A stretch of DNA of 7,235 nucleotides from an uncultured Thiotrichaceae bacterium (GCA_937931765.1 CALHAO010000101.1:1-7235); one strand, 5' to 3'. Counted from the stretch's first letter, positions 1-5,762 are shown. Numbers and translations: made by a program. The notes: generated by a model from the sequence alone, not told the origin.

Positions 1-1
1 A

Positions 2-463
2 ACCACTGAAGCTAATTTATTGCTGCATGTGATTGATAGCAATGACGAACAGCGCGACCTGTATATCGATCAGGTCAACGAAGTGCTACAAGAAATTGGC
101 GCTCAGAATATTGTTCAGATTGAAATTATGAACAAAATTGATCTGGGTGACAGAACCGCTGGCGTTGAACGTGGCACAGGATTACAGCCAGACAAGATAT
201 GGCTATCAGCACAAAGTGGTGAAGGACTGGATATTCTGCTGGACTACCTTGGCGAATATTTTGCACAGCAGGCTTTTCGTGGGCAGTTGAAACTAACACC
301 CGCACAGGGACGTTTACGTGCCAGCCTTTATGATGATCAGGCTATTGAAGAAGAAAGTATTTCTGAGCAAGGCGATTTTCTGCTGACGGTTAATATTGAC
401 AGAAGAAAACTGGATAGTTATCTACAGAAGGAAGGACTGGAACTCGACAAGATTTCTGCCTGA
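2..463 (+). CDS. hflX: GTPase HflX, C-terminal part (5' end outside window)
   Basis: This is the last 153 codons of HflX, a ribosome-binding GTPase that in E. coli splits stalled 70S ribosomes under stress. The frame is open from base 2, so the gene begins upstream of the window; the TTG at 20 is only an internal leucine codon. Visible parts are the end of the G domain (LLLHVIDS, with the NKID guanine-specificity motif near base 130), then the G5-like segment IWLSAQSGEGLDIL, and the HflX C-terminal domain with FRGQLKLTPAQGRLRA and an acidic tail. The Walker A and switch regions are not in view. It ends at TGA 461-463 and converges on rho. The hflK/hflC genes that follow hflX in E. coli are absent here. 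The family assignment is firm from motif order, without a database search. Confidence 0.9.
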   Translation, partial: TTEANLLLHVIDSNDEQRDLYIDQVNEVLQEIGAQNIVQIEIMNKIDLGDRTAGVERGTGLQPDKIWLSAQSGEGLDILLDYLGEYFAQQAFRGQLKLTPAQGRLRASLYDDQAIEEESISEQGDFLLTVNIDRRKLDSYLQKEGLELDKISA

Positions 464-504
464 TTCAAAGATAGCACCCAGAGCTTTCAACAAAGCTTGA
501 GCAA

Positions 505-537
505 GCTTCTGTCGTATCGCAAGAAGCAGCCCTTTTT
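505..537 (+). terminator. Candidate hflX terminator hairpin
   Basis: GCTTCT (505-510) and AGAAGC (522-527) form a 6-bp stem with an 11-nt loop, and a run of five T follows at 533-537. The stem is short and the T run is offset by five bases, so it is a modest intrinsic terminator. Its right arm overlaps the stronger hairpin at 526-550, which means the two structures are mutually exclusive. Confidence 0.35.
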
Positions 538-550
538 AACAAAGGACTGC
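526..550 (-). terminator. Candidate rho 3' terminator hairpin
   Basis: Read on the minus strand, GCAGTCCTTT and AAAGGGCTGC pair over 10 positions with one T-G wobble and a 5-nt loop. The hairpin starts 16 bases after the rho stop codon and is followed by TTCTT. The downstream U run is weak. The placement fits a transcript end for the trxA-rho unit. Confidence 0.45.
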
Positions 551-566
551 CCCATCAATAAACTGC

Positions 567-1826
567 TTATCCGCGTTTCATCACATCAAAGAATTCATTA
601 TTGGTCTTAGTCTTCGATAATTTATCGAATACCAGTTCCATCGCTTCCAGCTCATCCATGCTATGCAGGAATTTACGCAGAATCCATAGGGATTGCAGCT
701 CTTCCTGGTCAGTCAGCAGCTCTTCACGACGTGTACCGGAACGGTTAATATCGATCGCCGGGAAAACACGCTTCTCAGCAATACGGCGATCCAGATGGAT
801 TTCGCTGTTACCCGTGCCTTTAAATTCTTCGTAGATAACATCATCCATACGCGAACCGGTATCAATCAGCGCAGTAGCAATGATAGTCAAGCTACCACCT
901 TCTTCGATATTACGTGCCGCACCAAAGAAGCGCTTAGGGCGCTGTAGAGCGTTTGCATCAACACCACCGGTCAATACCTTGCCAGAGGATGGAACTACCG
1001 TATTGTAAGCACGTGCCAGACGTGTAATCGAATCCAGCAGGATGATGACATCTTTCTTGTGCTCAACCAGACGCTTAGCTTTCTCAATGACCATCTCAGC
1101 CACTTGTACGTGGCGCGTGGCTGGCTCATCAAAGGTTGATGAAACTACTTCGCCCTGCACCATGCGTGACATTTCGGTGACTTCTTCCGGACGCTCATCA
1201 ATCAACAATACGATCAAATGTGAGTCAGGGTAGTTGGATGCAATACTTTGCGCGATGTTCTGCAACATCAGCGTTTTACCGGCCTTAGGTGGCGCAATAA
1301 TCAAACCACGTTGCCCTTTACCAAAAGGTGCAACAATGTCGATAACCCGTGCGGTAATGTCTTCACGGCTACCATTTCCCCGCTCCATGCGCATTCTTTC
1401 GTCAGGATGTAGTGGCGTCAGGTTTTCAAACAGAATTTTGTTCTTCGCCTGCTCAGGTGACTCAAAGTTAATGGTATCAACTTTTAACAGCGCAAAATAA
1501 CGCTCATTGTCTTTAGGCGGGCGAATCTTGCCACTGATGCTGTCACCTGTTCTCAGGCCAAAACGGCGAATCTGACTGGGAGATACGTAAATATCGTCAG
1601 CACCGGCAATATAGTTAGAACTCTGCGATCGCAAAAAGCCAAAACCATCCTGGAGGATTTCCAGCACGCCATCGCCATAGATATCTTCGCCGCTTTTAGC
1701 ATGTGTTTTCAACATGCCAAAAATAATGTCCTGCTTGCGAACACGGGAGATTCCTTCTACGCCCATAGATTGGGCGATGTCAAACAACTCAGCAGTTGGT
1801 TTTTTCTTTAATTCGGATAAATTCAT
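567..1826 (-). CDS. rho: Transcription termination factor Rho
   Basis: Rho is the hexameric RNA-dependent ATPase/helicase that ends transcription at C-rich unstructured RNA. The 419-residue product matches the E. coli length exactly and is collinear with it. It has the N-terminal helical domain (1-47), an OB-fold RNA-binding domain with DGFGFLR (F62 and F64), Walker A APPKAGKT (178-185, K181 and K184), LLIDERPEE (207-215), the Walker B/DSITR region (D265, S266, R269), the Q-loop KVLTGG (283-288) and the arginine finger R366 in NRSGTRREE. R212, S266 and K336, which contact bicyclomycin in the E. coli enzyme, are kept. The R-loop has DTGSRMDD, with Arg at 326 where E. coli has Lys. I chose the ATG at 1826 because the family starts at MNLSEL; the frame stays open upstream to 1910, but those 28 residues do not resemble Rho. 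No strong Shine-Dalgarno precedes it. It lies downstream of trxA on the same strand. Confidence 0.98.
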   Translation of the reverse strand: MNLSELKKKPTAELFDIAQSMGVEGISRVRKQDIIFGMLKTHAKSGEDIYGDGVLEILQDGFGFLRSQSSNYIAGADDIYVSPSQIRRFGLRTGDSISGKIRPPKDNERYFALLKVDTINFESPEQAKNKILFENLTPLHPDERMRMERGNGSREDITARVIDIVAPFGKGQRGLIIAPPKAGKTLMLQNIAQSIASNYPDSHLIVLLIDERPEEVTEMSRMVQGEVVSSTFDEPATRHVQVAEMVIEKAKRLVEHKKDVIILLDSITRLARAYNTVVPSSGKVLTGGVDANALQRPKRFFGAARNIEEGGSLTIIATALIDTGSRMDDVIYEEFKGTGNSEIHLDRRIAEKRVFPAIDINRSGTRREELLTDQEELQSLWILRKFLHSMDELEAMELVFDKLSKTKTNNEFFDVMKRG

Positions 1827-2070
1827 AGATAGATAAAAAAGGTCAGATAATGATTTTAAGCACCTGTGGCACAAAAAATAGTAGAGAGGAAATACCCCAA
1901 CAAACCTCACAAACCGAATTGGTTGGACGGTTGTGTTTCAGATGCTGATACTCAGAAAAAGAAAAACGAGATTTCAGGGACAATGAACCCGACAGGGCTG
2001 TTATTTAAAGCTAGCATGGACAATAGAAAGAGTCCAGAAATATTCTTAAAACATTACCTAAATAATGCCT
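1827..2070 (-). promoter_or_regulatory. Long rho leader, U/C-rich
   Basis: About 245 bases lie between the trxA hairpin and the rho start, with no convincing gene. On the minus strand the stretch 1951-1974 is strongly pyrimidine-rich, and more pyrimidine runs sit just before the ATG (about 1827-1846). A weak promoter match, TTGTTG (1903-1898), 17 bp, TATTTT (1880-1875), could start a separate rho transcript. In E. coli the rho leader mediates autoregulation by Rho-dependent attenuation. The length and composition here fit the same scheme, but that is inference. Confidence 0.45.
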
Positions 2071-2100
2071 GATGGTGGTTTTTCAAGGATAACCACCATC
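2071..2100 (-). terminator. Hairpin between trxA and rho (terminator or attenuator)
   Basis: GATGGTGGTT and AACCACCATC form a perfect 10-bp inverted repeat with a 10-nt loop, starting 24 bases after the trxA stop. On the minus strand it is followed by AGGCATTATTT, which has no clean U run. It may therefore be a partial terminator, an mRNA-stabilising 3' end, or a processing site in a trxA-rho transcript. Confidence 0.5.
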
Positions 2101-2124
2101 AAAACAGGCACTCAATCAGGTCAG

Positions 2125-2451
2125 TCAGATATTTTGATCAAGAAAGGCTGTCAGTTGCGACTTGGAAAGCGCACCCACTTTAGTAGCCTCAACTTCACCA
2201 TTTTTGAATAACATCAGTGTTGGGATACCACGAACACCATATTTTGCGGGTGTTCCCTGATTATCATCAATATTAATCTTGGCAACTTTCACGCGCCCGG
2301 CATATTCGCTGGCAACGTCATCCAGTAGCGGAGCAATCATCTTGCACGGCCCACACCATTCTGCCCAGTAATCAACCAAAACAGGTACATCAGAATTCAA
2401 TACATCCTGCTCAAATGTGCTATCTGACAGGGCTAAAATATTTTTGCTCAC
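2125..2451 (-). CDS. trxA: Thioredoxin 1
   Basis: This is the small cytoplasmic dithiol protein that reduces ribonucleotide reductase, PAPS reductase, methionine sulfoxide reductases and other disulfides, using electrons from thioredoxin reductase. The 108-residue length is typical. The active site WCGPCK spans 32-37, with redox cysteines C33 and C36. The buried Asp is D27 in LVDYWAEW, and the cis-proline is P77 in GVRGIPTLMLF. The start is GTG at 2451, supported by a GGAG Shine-Dalgarno (2462-2459) with 7-nt spacing and by the usual MSxNI-like beginning. It precedes rho on the same strand, the arrangement seen in E. coli. There is no signal peptide. The identification is firm. Confidence 0.97.
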   Translation of the reverse strand: MSKNILALSDSTFEQDVLNSDVPVLVDYWAEWCGPCKMIAPLLDDVASEYAGRVKVAKINIDDNQGTPAKYGVRGIPTLMLFKNGEVEATKVGALSKSQLTAFLDQNI

Positions 2452-2489
2452 GGAATATCTCCACAGCTGGTCTAAAAAATTATCGTTCT

Positions 2490-2518
2490 TTTATAGCGCA
2501 AGACACAGTATGCGTCCA
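2490..2518 (-). promoter_or_regulatory. Predicted trxA promoter
   Basis: On the minus strand, TGGACG (2518-2513, four of six consensus bases) and TATAAA (2495-2490, five of six) are separated by exactly 17 bp. Initiation would fall near 2483, giving a leader of about 30 nt before the GTG. It is a sequence match only. Confidence 0.4.
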
Positions 2519-2602
2519 GTTCAAACAAAATCAAGCTCAAAAAAACACTCTTAGGCAGTGTAACCACAAAACCATACCACTCAGGGCTTATATTGAACCT
2601 GT

Positions 2603-2632
2603 TTCAGCTTATTCAGTCACACTCTGTATAAA
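2603..2632 (+). promoter_or_regulatory. Predicted promoter of the DUF3108 gene
   Basis: TATAAA (2627-2632) is a good -10 box. The best -35 is TTCAGC (2603-2608) with an 18-bp spacer and is poor. Initiation would fall near 2639, about 35 nt before the start codon. Confidence 0.35.
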
Positions 2633-2674
2633 ATAGACTGAAAACCAAGCTTTGTAAAAGCCGGGAGCAGAAAG

Positions 2675-3382
2675 ATGAAAAATACGATTAAGACATTAGC
2701 AACACTAGGTTTACTAGGCACCCTATTGATCAGCCAGAGCCTACTGGCAGCACCACAGGCTTTCCAGGCAAACTATGCCGTGATGAAGTCCGGCATAAGC
2801 CTCGGCGACATGAACGCCAATCTGGTGTATTCCAACAACCAATACACTTACCTTAAACAAACAAAAGCCAATGGCATCGCCGCATTTCTCAGCGGGGATA
2901 CATTAACCGAACGCAGCAGCGGCACACAACAAGGTGCGTTGCTCAAAGCACAACAATACCTGCATCATCACAAAAACAAACGCAAAGACCGCAGAGATCA
3001 ATTCAGTTTCGTAACACCCACACAGGTTAAAGGCCAATATAAAAACGACGGCTATTCACTCACCGTTCCCAACGGTACACTTGACCCTGCCTTGCTTGAA
3101 CTACGGATTATGGATGACCTGAAAGCCAACCGGCCATTAAATTATAGGGTCACTGAGAAAGGCAAACTCAAAGATTATCGCTTCCAACGCCTGGGCAAGG
3201 AAATGTTGTCATTGCCAGCTGGCCAGTATAACTGCGAAAAAATCCGCATGATTCGAGACAATGGCGAGCGCATCACCACCATCTGGCTAGCGCCTGAGCT
3301 TGACTTTGTACCGGTAAAAATCAGTCACAATGAGGAAGGATCGGTGATTGAAACCCGGCTTAAAAGCTATACAGCCAGATAA
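2675..3382 (+). CDS. Exported DUF3108 family protein
   Basis: A 235-residue protein with a classic Sec signal peptide: basic start MKNTIK, a hydrophobic core to about residue 24 and a probable cut after A25 or A26. No cysteine sits at the cut, so it is not a lipoprotein. The mature part begins FQANYAVMKSGISLGDM, followed by alternating polar/hydrophobic beta-rich sequence and a C-terminal section with QYNCEKIRMIRDN and TIWLAPELDFVPVKI. This pattern matches DUF3108, a predicted periplasmic beta-sandwich or barrel-like family of unknown function that is common in Proteobacteria. The start is set by GGGAG (2663-2667), 7 nt before the ATG. It has its own promoter, is divergent from trxA, and is followed by a hairpin at 3406-3440. 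The biochemical role is unknown. Confidence 0.85.
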   Translation: MKNTIKTLATLGLLGTLLISQSLLAAPQAFQANYAVMKSGISLGDMNANLVYSNNQYTYLKQTKANGIAAFLSGDTLTERSSGTQQGALLKAQQYLHHHKNKRKDRRDQFSFVTPTQVKGQYKNDGYSLTVPNGTLDPALLELRIMDDLKANRPLNYRVTEKGKLKDYRFQRLGKEMLSLPAGQYNCEKIRMIRDNGERITTIWLAPELDFVPVKISHNEEGSVIETRLKSYTAR

Positions 3383-3405
3383 ACAAACACACCCAAACAG
3401 CACGC

Positions 3406-3440
3406 CTGGCAGCTTTAAATCATGATGAAGAAGCTGCCAG
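3406..3440. terminator. Inverted repeat between convergent genes
   Basis: CTGGCAGCTT (3406-3415) and AAGCTGCCAG (3431-3440) form a perfect 10-bp stem with a 15-nt loop. It sits 23 bases after the DUF3108 stop and 16 bases after the stop of the minus-strand coiled-coil gene. Neither side has a U run directly after the stem, although the minus-strand sequence beyond it is T/G-rich. It probably ends or protects both transcripts. Confidence 0.5.
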
Positions 3441-3456
3441 ATACATCGACCCCAAT

Positions 3457-3939
3457 TCAACTCCAGTACTGGCGCACCCGCTGGTAAATTTTGCTGATTT
3501 CATCATTAGCTTCATGCAACTCTTCCTCGATTTCCAGCTTTAGGTCATCAAGGGTATAAACTGCCTTTTTCTGCAGGGTATCCAGCATTTCACCCAGGTC
3601 ATGTGTTTCTTCTTCCACCTGAACACCCAATTTCAATAACTGATCTTTGGCTGATTGTTGCAACTCCTCTAACTGTTCACCCAAATCATGTGCCTCATCT
3701 TTGGCTTGTACGTGCAATTTCCAAAGGCTTTTTGAAGCACCTTCCTTTAATTCCTGCAACTCGTCTTTCAACTCATAACCAATATGCAGCAGCTTACTCT
3801 CCAGCTGCTCCCAATAACTTTCAGCCTGCTCCCACTCTTCTGTGTCTTTGAGTTCCATTTCACCCAAGTGCATCTGTAAACGCAACTCATCGCGCTCAGC
3901 CCGCAATGACTCAACCGATTTTTGTAGTGACTCTTTCAT
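3457..3939 (-). CDS. Acidic coiled-coil repeat protein, function unknown
   Basis: A 160-residue, highly charged, Glu/Leu/Lys-rich protein predicted to be almost wholly alpha-helical, with no signal peptide, no membrane segment and no cysteine. Residues 74-160 form three head-to-tail copies of a 29-residue unit (74-102, 103-131, 132-160). Units one and two share the pattern KLxVQ, an acidic stretch, then HDLGE; unit three is degenerate. The histidines H84, H113 and H142 are exactly 29 apart. A shorter, diverged copy (about 50-73) precedes them. I placed the start at ATG 3939 because AAGGAG lies 6 nt upstream and a perfect TATAAT lies about 31 bases upstream. The frame is open to GTG 4104, so a longer form (for example from ATG 4065) remains possible. 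I do not recognise a named family. It is divergent from the predicted wall peptidase. Confidence 0.65.
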   Translation of the reverse strand: MKESLQKSVESLRAERDELRLQMHLGEMELKDTEEWEQAESYWEQLESKLLHIGYELKDELQELKEGASKSLWKLHVQAKDEAHDLGEQLEELQQSAKDQLLKLGVQVEEETHDLGEMLDTLQKKAVYTLDDLKLEIEEELHEANDEISKIYQRVRQYWS

Positions 3940-3945
3940 TTCATA

Positions 3946-3951
3946 CTCCTT
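3946..3951 (-). promoter_or_regulatory. Shine-Dalgarno that sets the coiled-coil start
   Basis: AAGGAG on the minus strand lies 6 nt before the ATG at 3939. No other in-frame ATG, GTG or TTG in this ORF has a comparable site, which favours the short form. If the long form is real, these bases are just Lys-Glu codons. Confidence 0.55.
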
Positions 3952-3969
3952 ACTAACGGATTTACCCGC

Positions 3970-3975
3970 ATTATA
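3970..3975 (-). promoter_or_regulatory. -10 box for the coiled-coil gene
   Basis: A perfect TATAAT on the minus strand, with initiation expected near 3963 and a leader of about 25 nt. The -35 is unclear: TTAGCA (3996-3991) matches four of six bases but leaves only a 15-bp spacer. Confidence 0.4.
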
Positions 3976-3997
3976 TACCCAATCGTCTTCTGCTAAC

Positions 3998-4026
3998 TTG
4001 ACCCAGGTAAAACCGGGACTTATTTT
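3998..4026 (+). promoter_or_regulatory. Predicted promoter of the PG-binding gene
   Basis: TTGACC (3998-4003, five of six) and TATTTT (4021-4026, four of six) have the ideal 17-bp spacing. Initiation near 4033 would give a leader of about 75 nt that contains the inverted repeat at 4056-4075. A second possible -10, TATACT (4065-4070), lies inside that repeat but lacks a good -35. Confidence 0.45.
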
Positions 4027-4055
4027 ACCCACCAACGGCTCCTGCGAAGCCACCG

Positions 4056-4075
4056 GAATAAGCATATACTTATTC
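4056..4075. promoter_or_regulatory. 7-6-7 inverted repeat, candidate operator
   Basis: GAATAAG and CTTATTC are perfect inverted arms around a 6-bp CATATA centre. The A/T-rich 20-bp element lies between the divergent genes, 31 bases before the ATG at 4107. Its size and spacing suit a dimeric DNA-binding repressor. No regulator gene is next to it. It could instead be a weak RNA hairpin in the 5' leader. Confidence 0.4.
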
Positions 4076-4106
4076 AAAACCCCTTTTGGCCATAAGGTAT
4101 GCACAA

Positions 4107-5621
4107 ATGACCACCCTGACCCGAACTGCGTTCTTACAGGAAATGAACAATAAGACCATCAACGTTGCCGTCGCTACCCGTGACACACGACTGTCTGAGA
4201 TCGATATGGTAAGGCTGGATTATAATAATACCGGCTCTATTAGTGGCCGCGCTGAAATGGATCTGCTATTCACCGCCATCGATGAGTTTGATGTTAACGG
4301 CACCCGCACTTCAGTGGATATTGGTCAACCGGCAGCACCGACCACAGTGGGCAAAATTGTGATTGCCCTACGCGAACTAGCCACCACCGCCAGCGCACAT
4401 AACACCAGACAACTCAGAGATAACGCACTGTTCAGCGCCTTTCCCAATGGCCTGCGTGGTGAGCTAAAGCGCGGCGACAACGGCCAGGAGGTTGTCGCCA
4501 TACAGTACGCGCTGGGACGACTGGGATACTTGCATGATTTATGTGACGGGAAATTCGGTGGGCTGACCGAACAAGCTATCAAGGCTTTCCAGAGTAGTCG
4601 CGCCCTACCCCCAACCGGCACCCTTAATCAGGTACTGCTTAGCGCTCTGGACAATGCAGTTGCCACACTCGATTTACGCACACCCGCCCAAAAAGCTTCC
4701 GACCCGCTCATTTACCTGTCCGGCTTCCGGCGTTTACGACTACCGGAAGTCCGCATTCGCAGCACCTCAGAGCGCCTCTCCTGGAATAGCACTGAAATAC
4801 AACAGGCCTATGGAATCTTCGTCGGTCATTACTGGGAAATAATGAAACAAAACCGGATTGAGGGCGATTGCAAAAATATCGCTCTATTCCTGATGGATCA
4901 ATTCCGCAAACAAATCAAAGAAGACCGCTTTATTGATTTACCACATCCGGTACTGAGCAACAATGAAGGCGGGCGACAATGGATTATCGCCACCAGTGAC
5001 AAAACACGAGGATTATTTAGCCGTGCTGACCGGCTGCGGCGCGATAATAACATTCGTGTCAGGCGACCCGGCTACAACGCCGTGCTCAAAATACAGGAAC
5101 TCGACCCACAACATTCCATGCTTTATGGCGTAAACGTGCACTACCCGCGACTGAGCGCTCACCAGGTAGCCCGCTCAACGACCCGTTTATTTGATTGGAA
5201 TCCCACCCTGAGCAACCGTGGTGATAGCACCAAACCGGAAGTACCTGTTGATAAACTACAACCCGGCCACCTGATTTTTATCGACCACAGCGGCGACCGG
5301 CGTTATGACCACACAGTGACCGTGATTAAAGTCGAAAAAGACGGCGCTAACCACACCCGTAAGCTGGTATTGGCTGTAGGCTCGTATGATGATGTGAGAG
5401 ATAATTCATCCGCCACCAGCGTGGAAGGTGTTGGCCTGTCTATCGTGAATACTTACTCAGAGGAAGTCACCGTCACACTGGACAGCAATGGCCGTATCAC
5501 CGGATCAGACGTGACTTATTCATCTGAGCCGGACTACATCGTGGACTCACGGTACAGCGCACGCACCACGCTTATGGAGCAAAGACCAGGTGGCACCTTA
5601 TTTGTCTCTCGCTGGGGATAA
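4107..5621 (+). CDS. PG-binding protein with NlpC/P60- or CHAP-like C-terminal domain
   Basis: A 504-residue protein with three parts. Residues 38-50 (DYNNTGSISGRAE) resemble an EF-hand loop, with a second acidic DEFDVNG stretch at 59-65. Residues 118-183 form a PG_binding_1 domain (LKRGDNGQEV, LGYLHDLCDGKFGGLTEQA, then IKAFQ), a three-helix fold that binds peptidoglycan. The C-terminal half carries EGDCKNIALFL with C255 at the start of a helix, and LQPGHLIFI followed by DHTVTVIKVE with H402. That Cys...PG-hydrophobic...His order is typical of papain-like wall peptidases (NlpC/P60, CHAP) or transglutaminase-like enzymes, though with an unusually long insert of about 147 residues between Cys and His. 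No signal peptide or membrane segment is visible. The start is ATG 4107, with a weak AAGG 10 nt upstream; a TTG at 4086 is less likely. The PG-binding domain is firm and the catalytic assignment is inference. Confidence 0.8.
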   Translation: MTTLTRTAFLQEMNNKTINVAVATRDTRLSEIDMVRLDYNNTGSISGRAEMDLLFTAIDEFDVNGTRTSVDIGQPAAPTTVGKIVIALRELATTASAHNTRQLRDNALFSAFPNGLRGELKRGDNGQEVVAIQYALGRLGYLHDLCDGKFGGLTEQAIKAFQSSRALPPTGTLNQVLLSALDNAVATLDLRTPAQKASDPLIYLSGFRRLRLPEVRIRSTSERLSWNSTEIQQAYGIFVGHYWEIMKQNRIEGDCKNIALFLMDQFRKQIKEDRFIDLPHPVLSNNEGGRQWIIATSDKTRGLFSRADRLRRDNNIRVRRPGYNAVLKIQELDPQHSMLYGVNVHYPRLSAHQVARSTTRLFDWNPTLSNRGDSTKPEVPVDKLQPGHLIFIDHSGDRRYDHTVTVIKVEKDGANHTRKLVLAVGSYDDVRDNSSATSVEGVGLSIVNTYSEEVTVTLDSNGRITGSDVTYSSEPDYIVDSRYSARTTLMEQRPGGTLFVSRWG

Positions 5622-5642
5622 CTAAACATAATTAACAGACAC

Positions 5643-5680
5643 AAAAAAGGCCGCAGTTATCAATTAACTGCAGCCTTTTA
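5643..5680. terminator. Bidirectional intrinsic terminator
   Basis: The stem GGCCGCAGTTA/TAACTGCAGCC has a short loop, with A runs on the left and T runs on the right. On the minus strand it ends in six T and closes the downstream tRNA-Lys. On the plus strand it ends in four T, 22 bases after the stop of the PG-binding gene. Confidence 0.85.
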
Positions 5681-5686
5681 AATGAT

Positions 5687-5762
5687 TGGTGGGCCGTGGG
5701 CGGCTCGAACGCCCGACCAATTGATTAAAAGTCAACTGCTCTACCAGCTGAGCTAACGGCCC
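5687..5762 (-). tRNA. tRNA-Lys (anticodon TTT), copy A
   Basis: A complete 76-nt cloverleaf with encoded CCA. The acceptor stem GGGCCGT/ACGGCCC is perfect, the D-arm contains AGCTCAGCTGGTAGAGC, the anticodon arm is TTGA-CTTTTAA-TCAA with anticodon TTT, and the T-loop is TTCGAGC. The mature sequence is identical to copy B 197 bp away. It has its own promoter and terminator, so it is probably transcribed as a single-tRNA unit. Confidence 0.97.

Noticed and set aside
601..1500. Several plus-strand frames of 63-88 codons inside rho
   Set aside because: They are antisense shadows of a highly conserved gene and have no independent support.
1827..1910. N-terminal 28-residue extension of rho
   Set aside because: The Rho family begins at MNLSEL (1826) and the resulting length equals E. 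coli Rho; the extra residues are unlike Rho and lie in the leader.
1866..2072. 68-codon plus-strand frame in the trxA-rho spacer
   Set aside because: It has no family features or clear ribosome binding site, and it runs antisense through the rho leader and its hairpin.
2415..2636. 73-codon plus-strand frame over the trxA start
   Set aside because: It overlaps the trxA 5' end and promoter region, and its composition does not look like protein.
3460..3720. CRISPR-like or non-coding tandem repeat
   Set aside because: The DNA repeats are diverged, adjacent without spacers, and in frame with a protein repeat.
4086..4106. TTG start adding seven residues to the PG-binding protein
   Set aside because: ATG 4107 has at least a weak AAGG upstream, while the TTG has no better site; the added residues show no feature.
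3603..4153. Plus-strand frames opposite the coiled-coil gene
   Set aside because: Shadows of a repetitive Glu/Leu-rich gene; no ribosome binding site or recognisable domain.
4325..4842. Frames on either strand within the PG-binding gene
   Set aside because: The PG_binding_1 motifs prove the main frame; the others are Ser/Pro/Arg-rich shadows.
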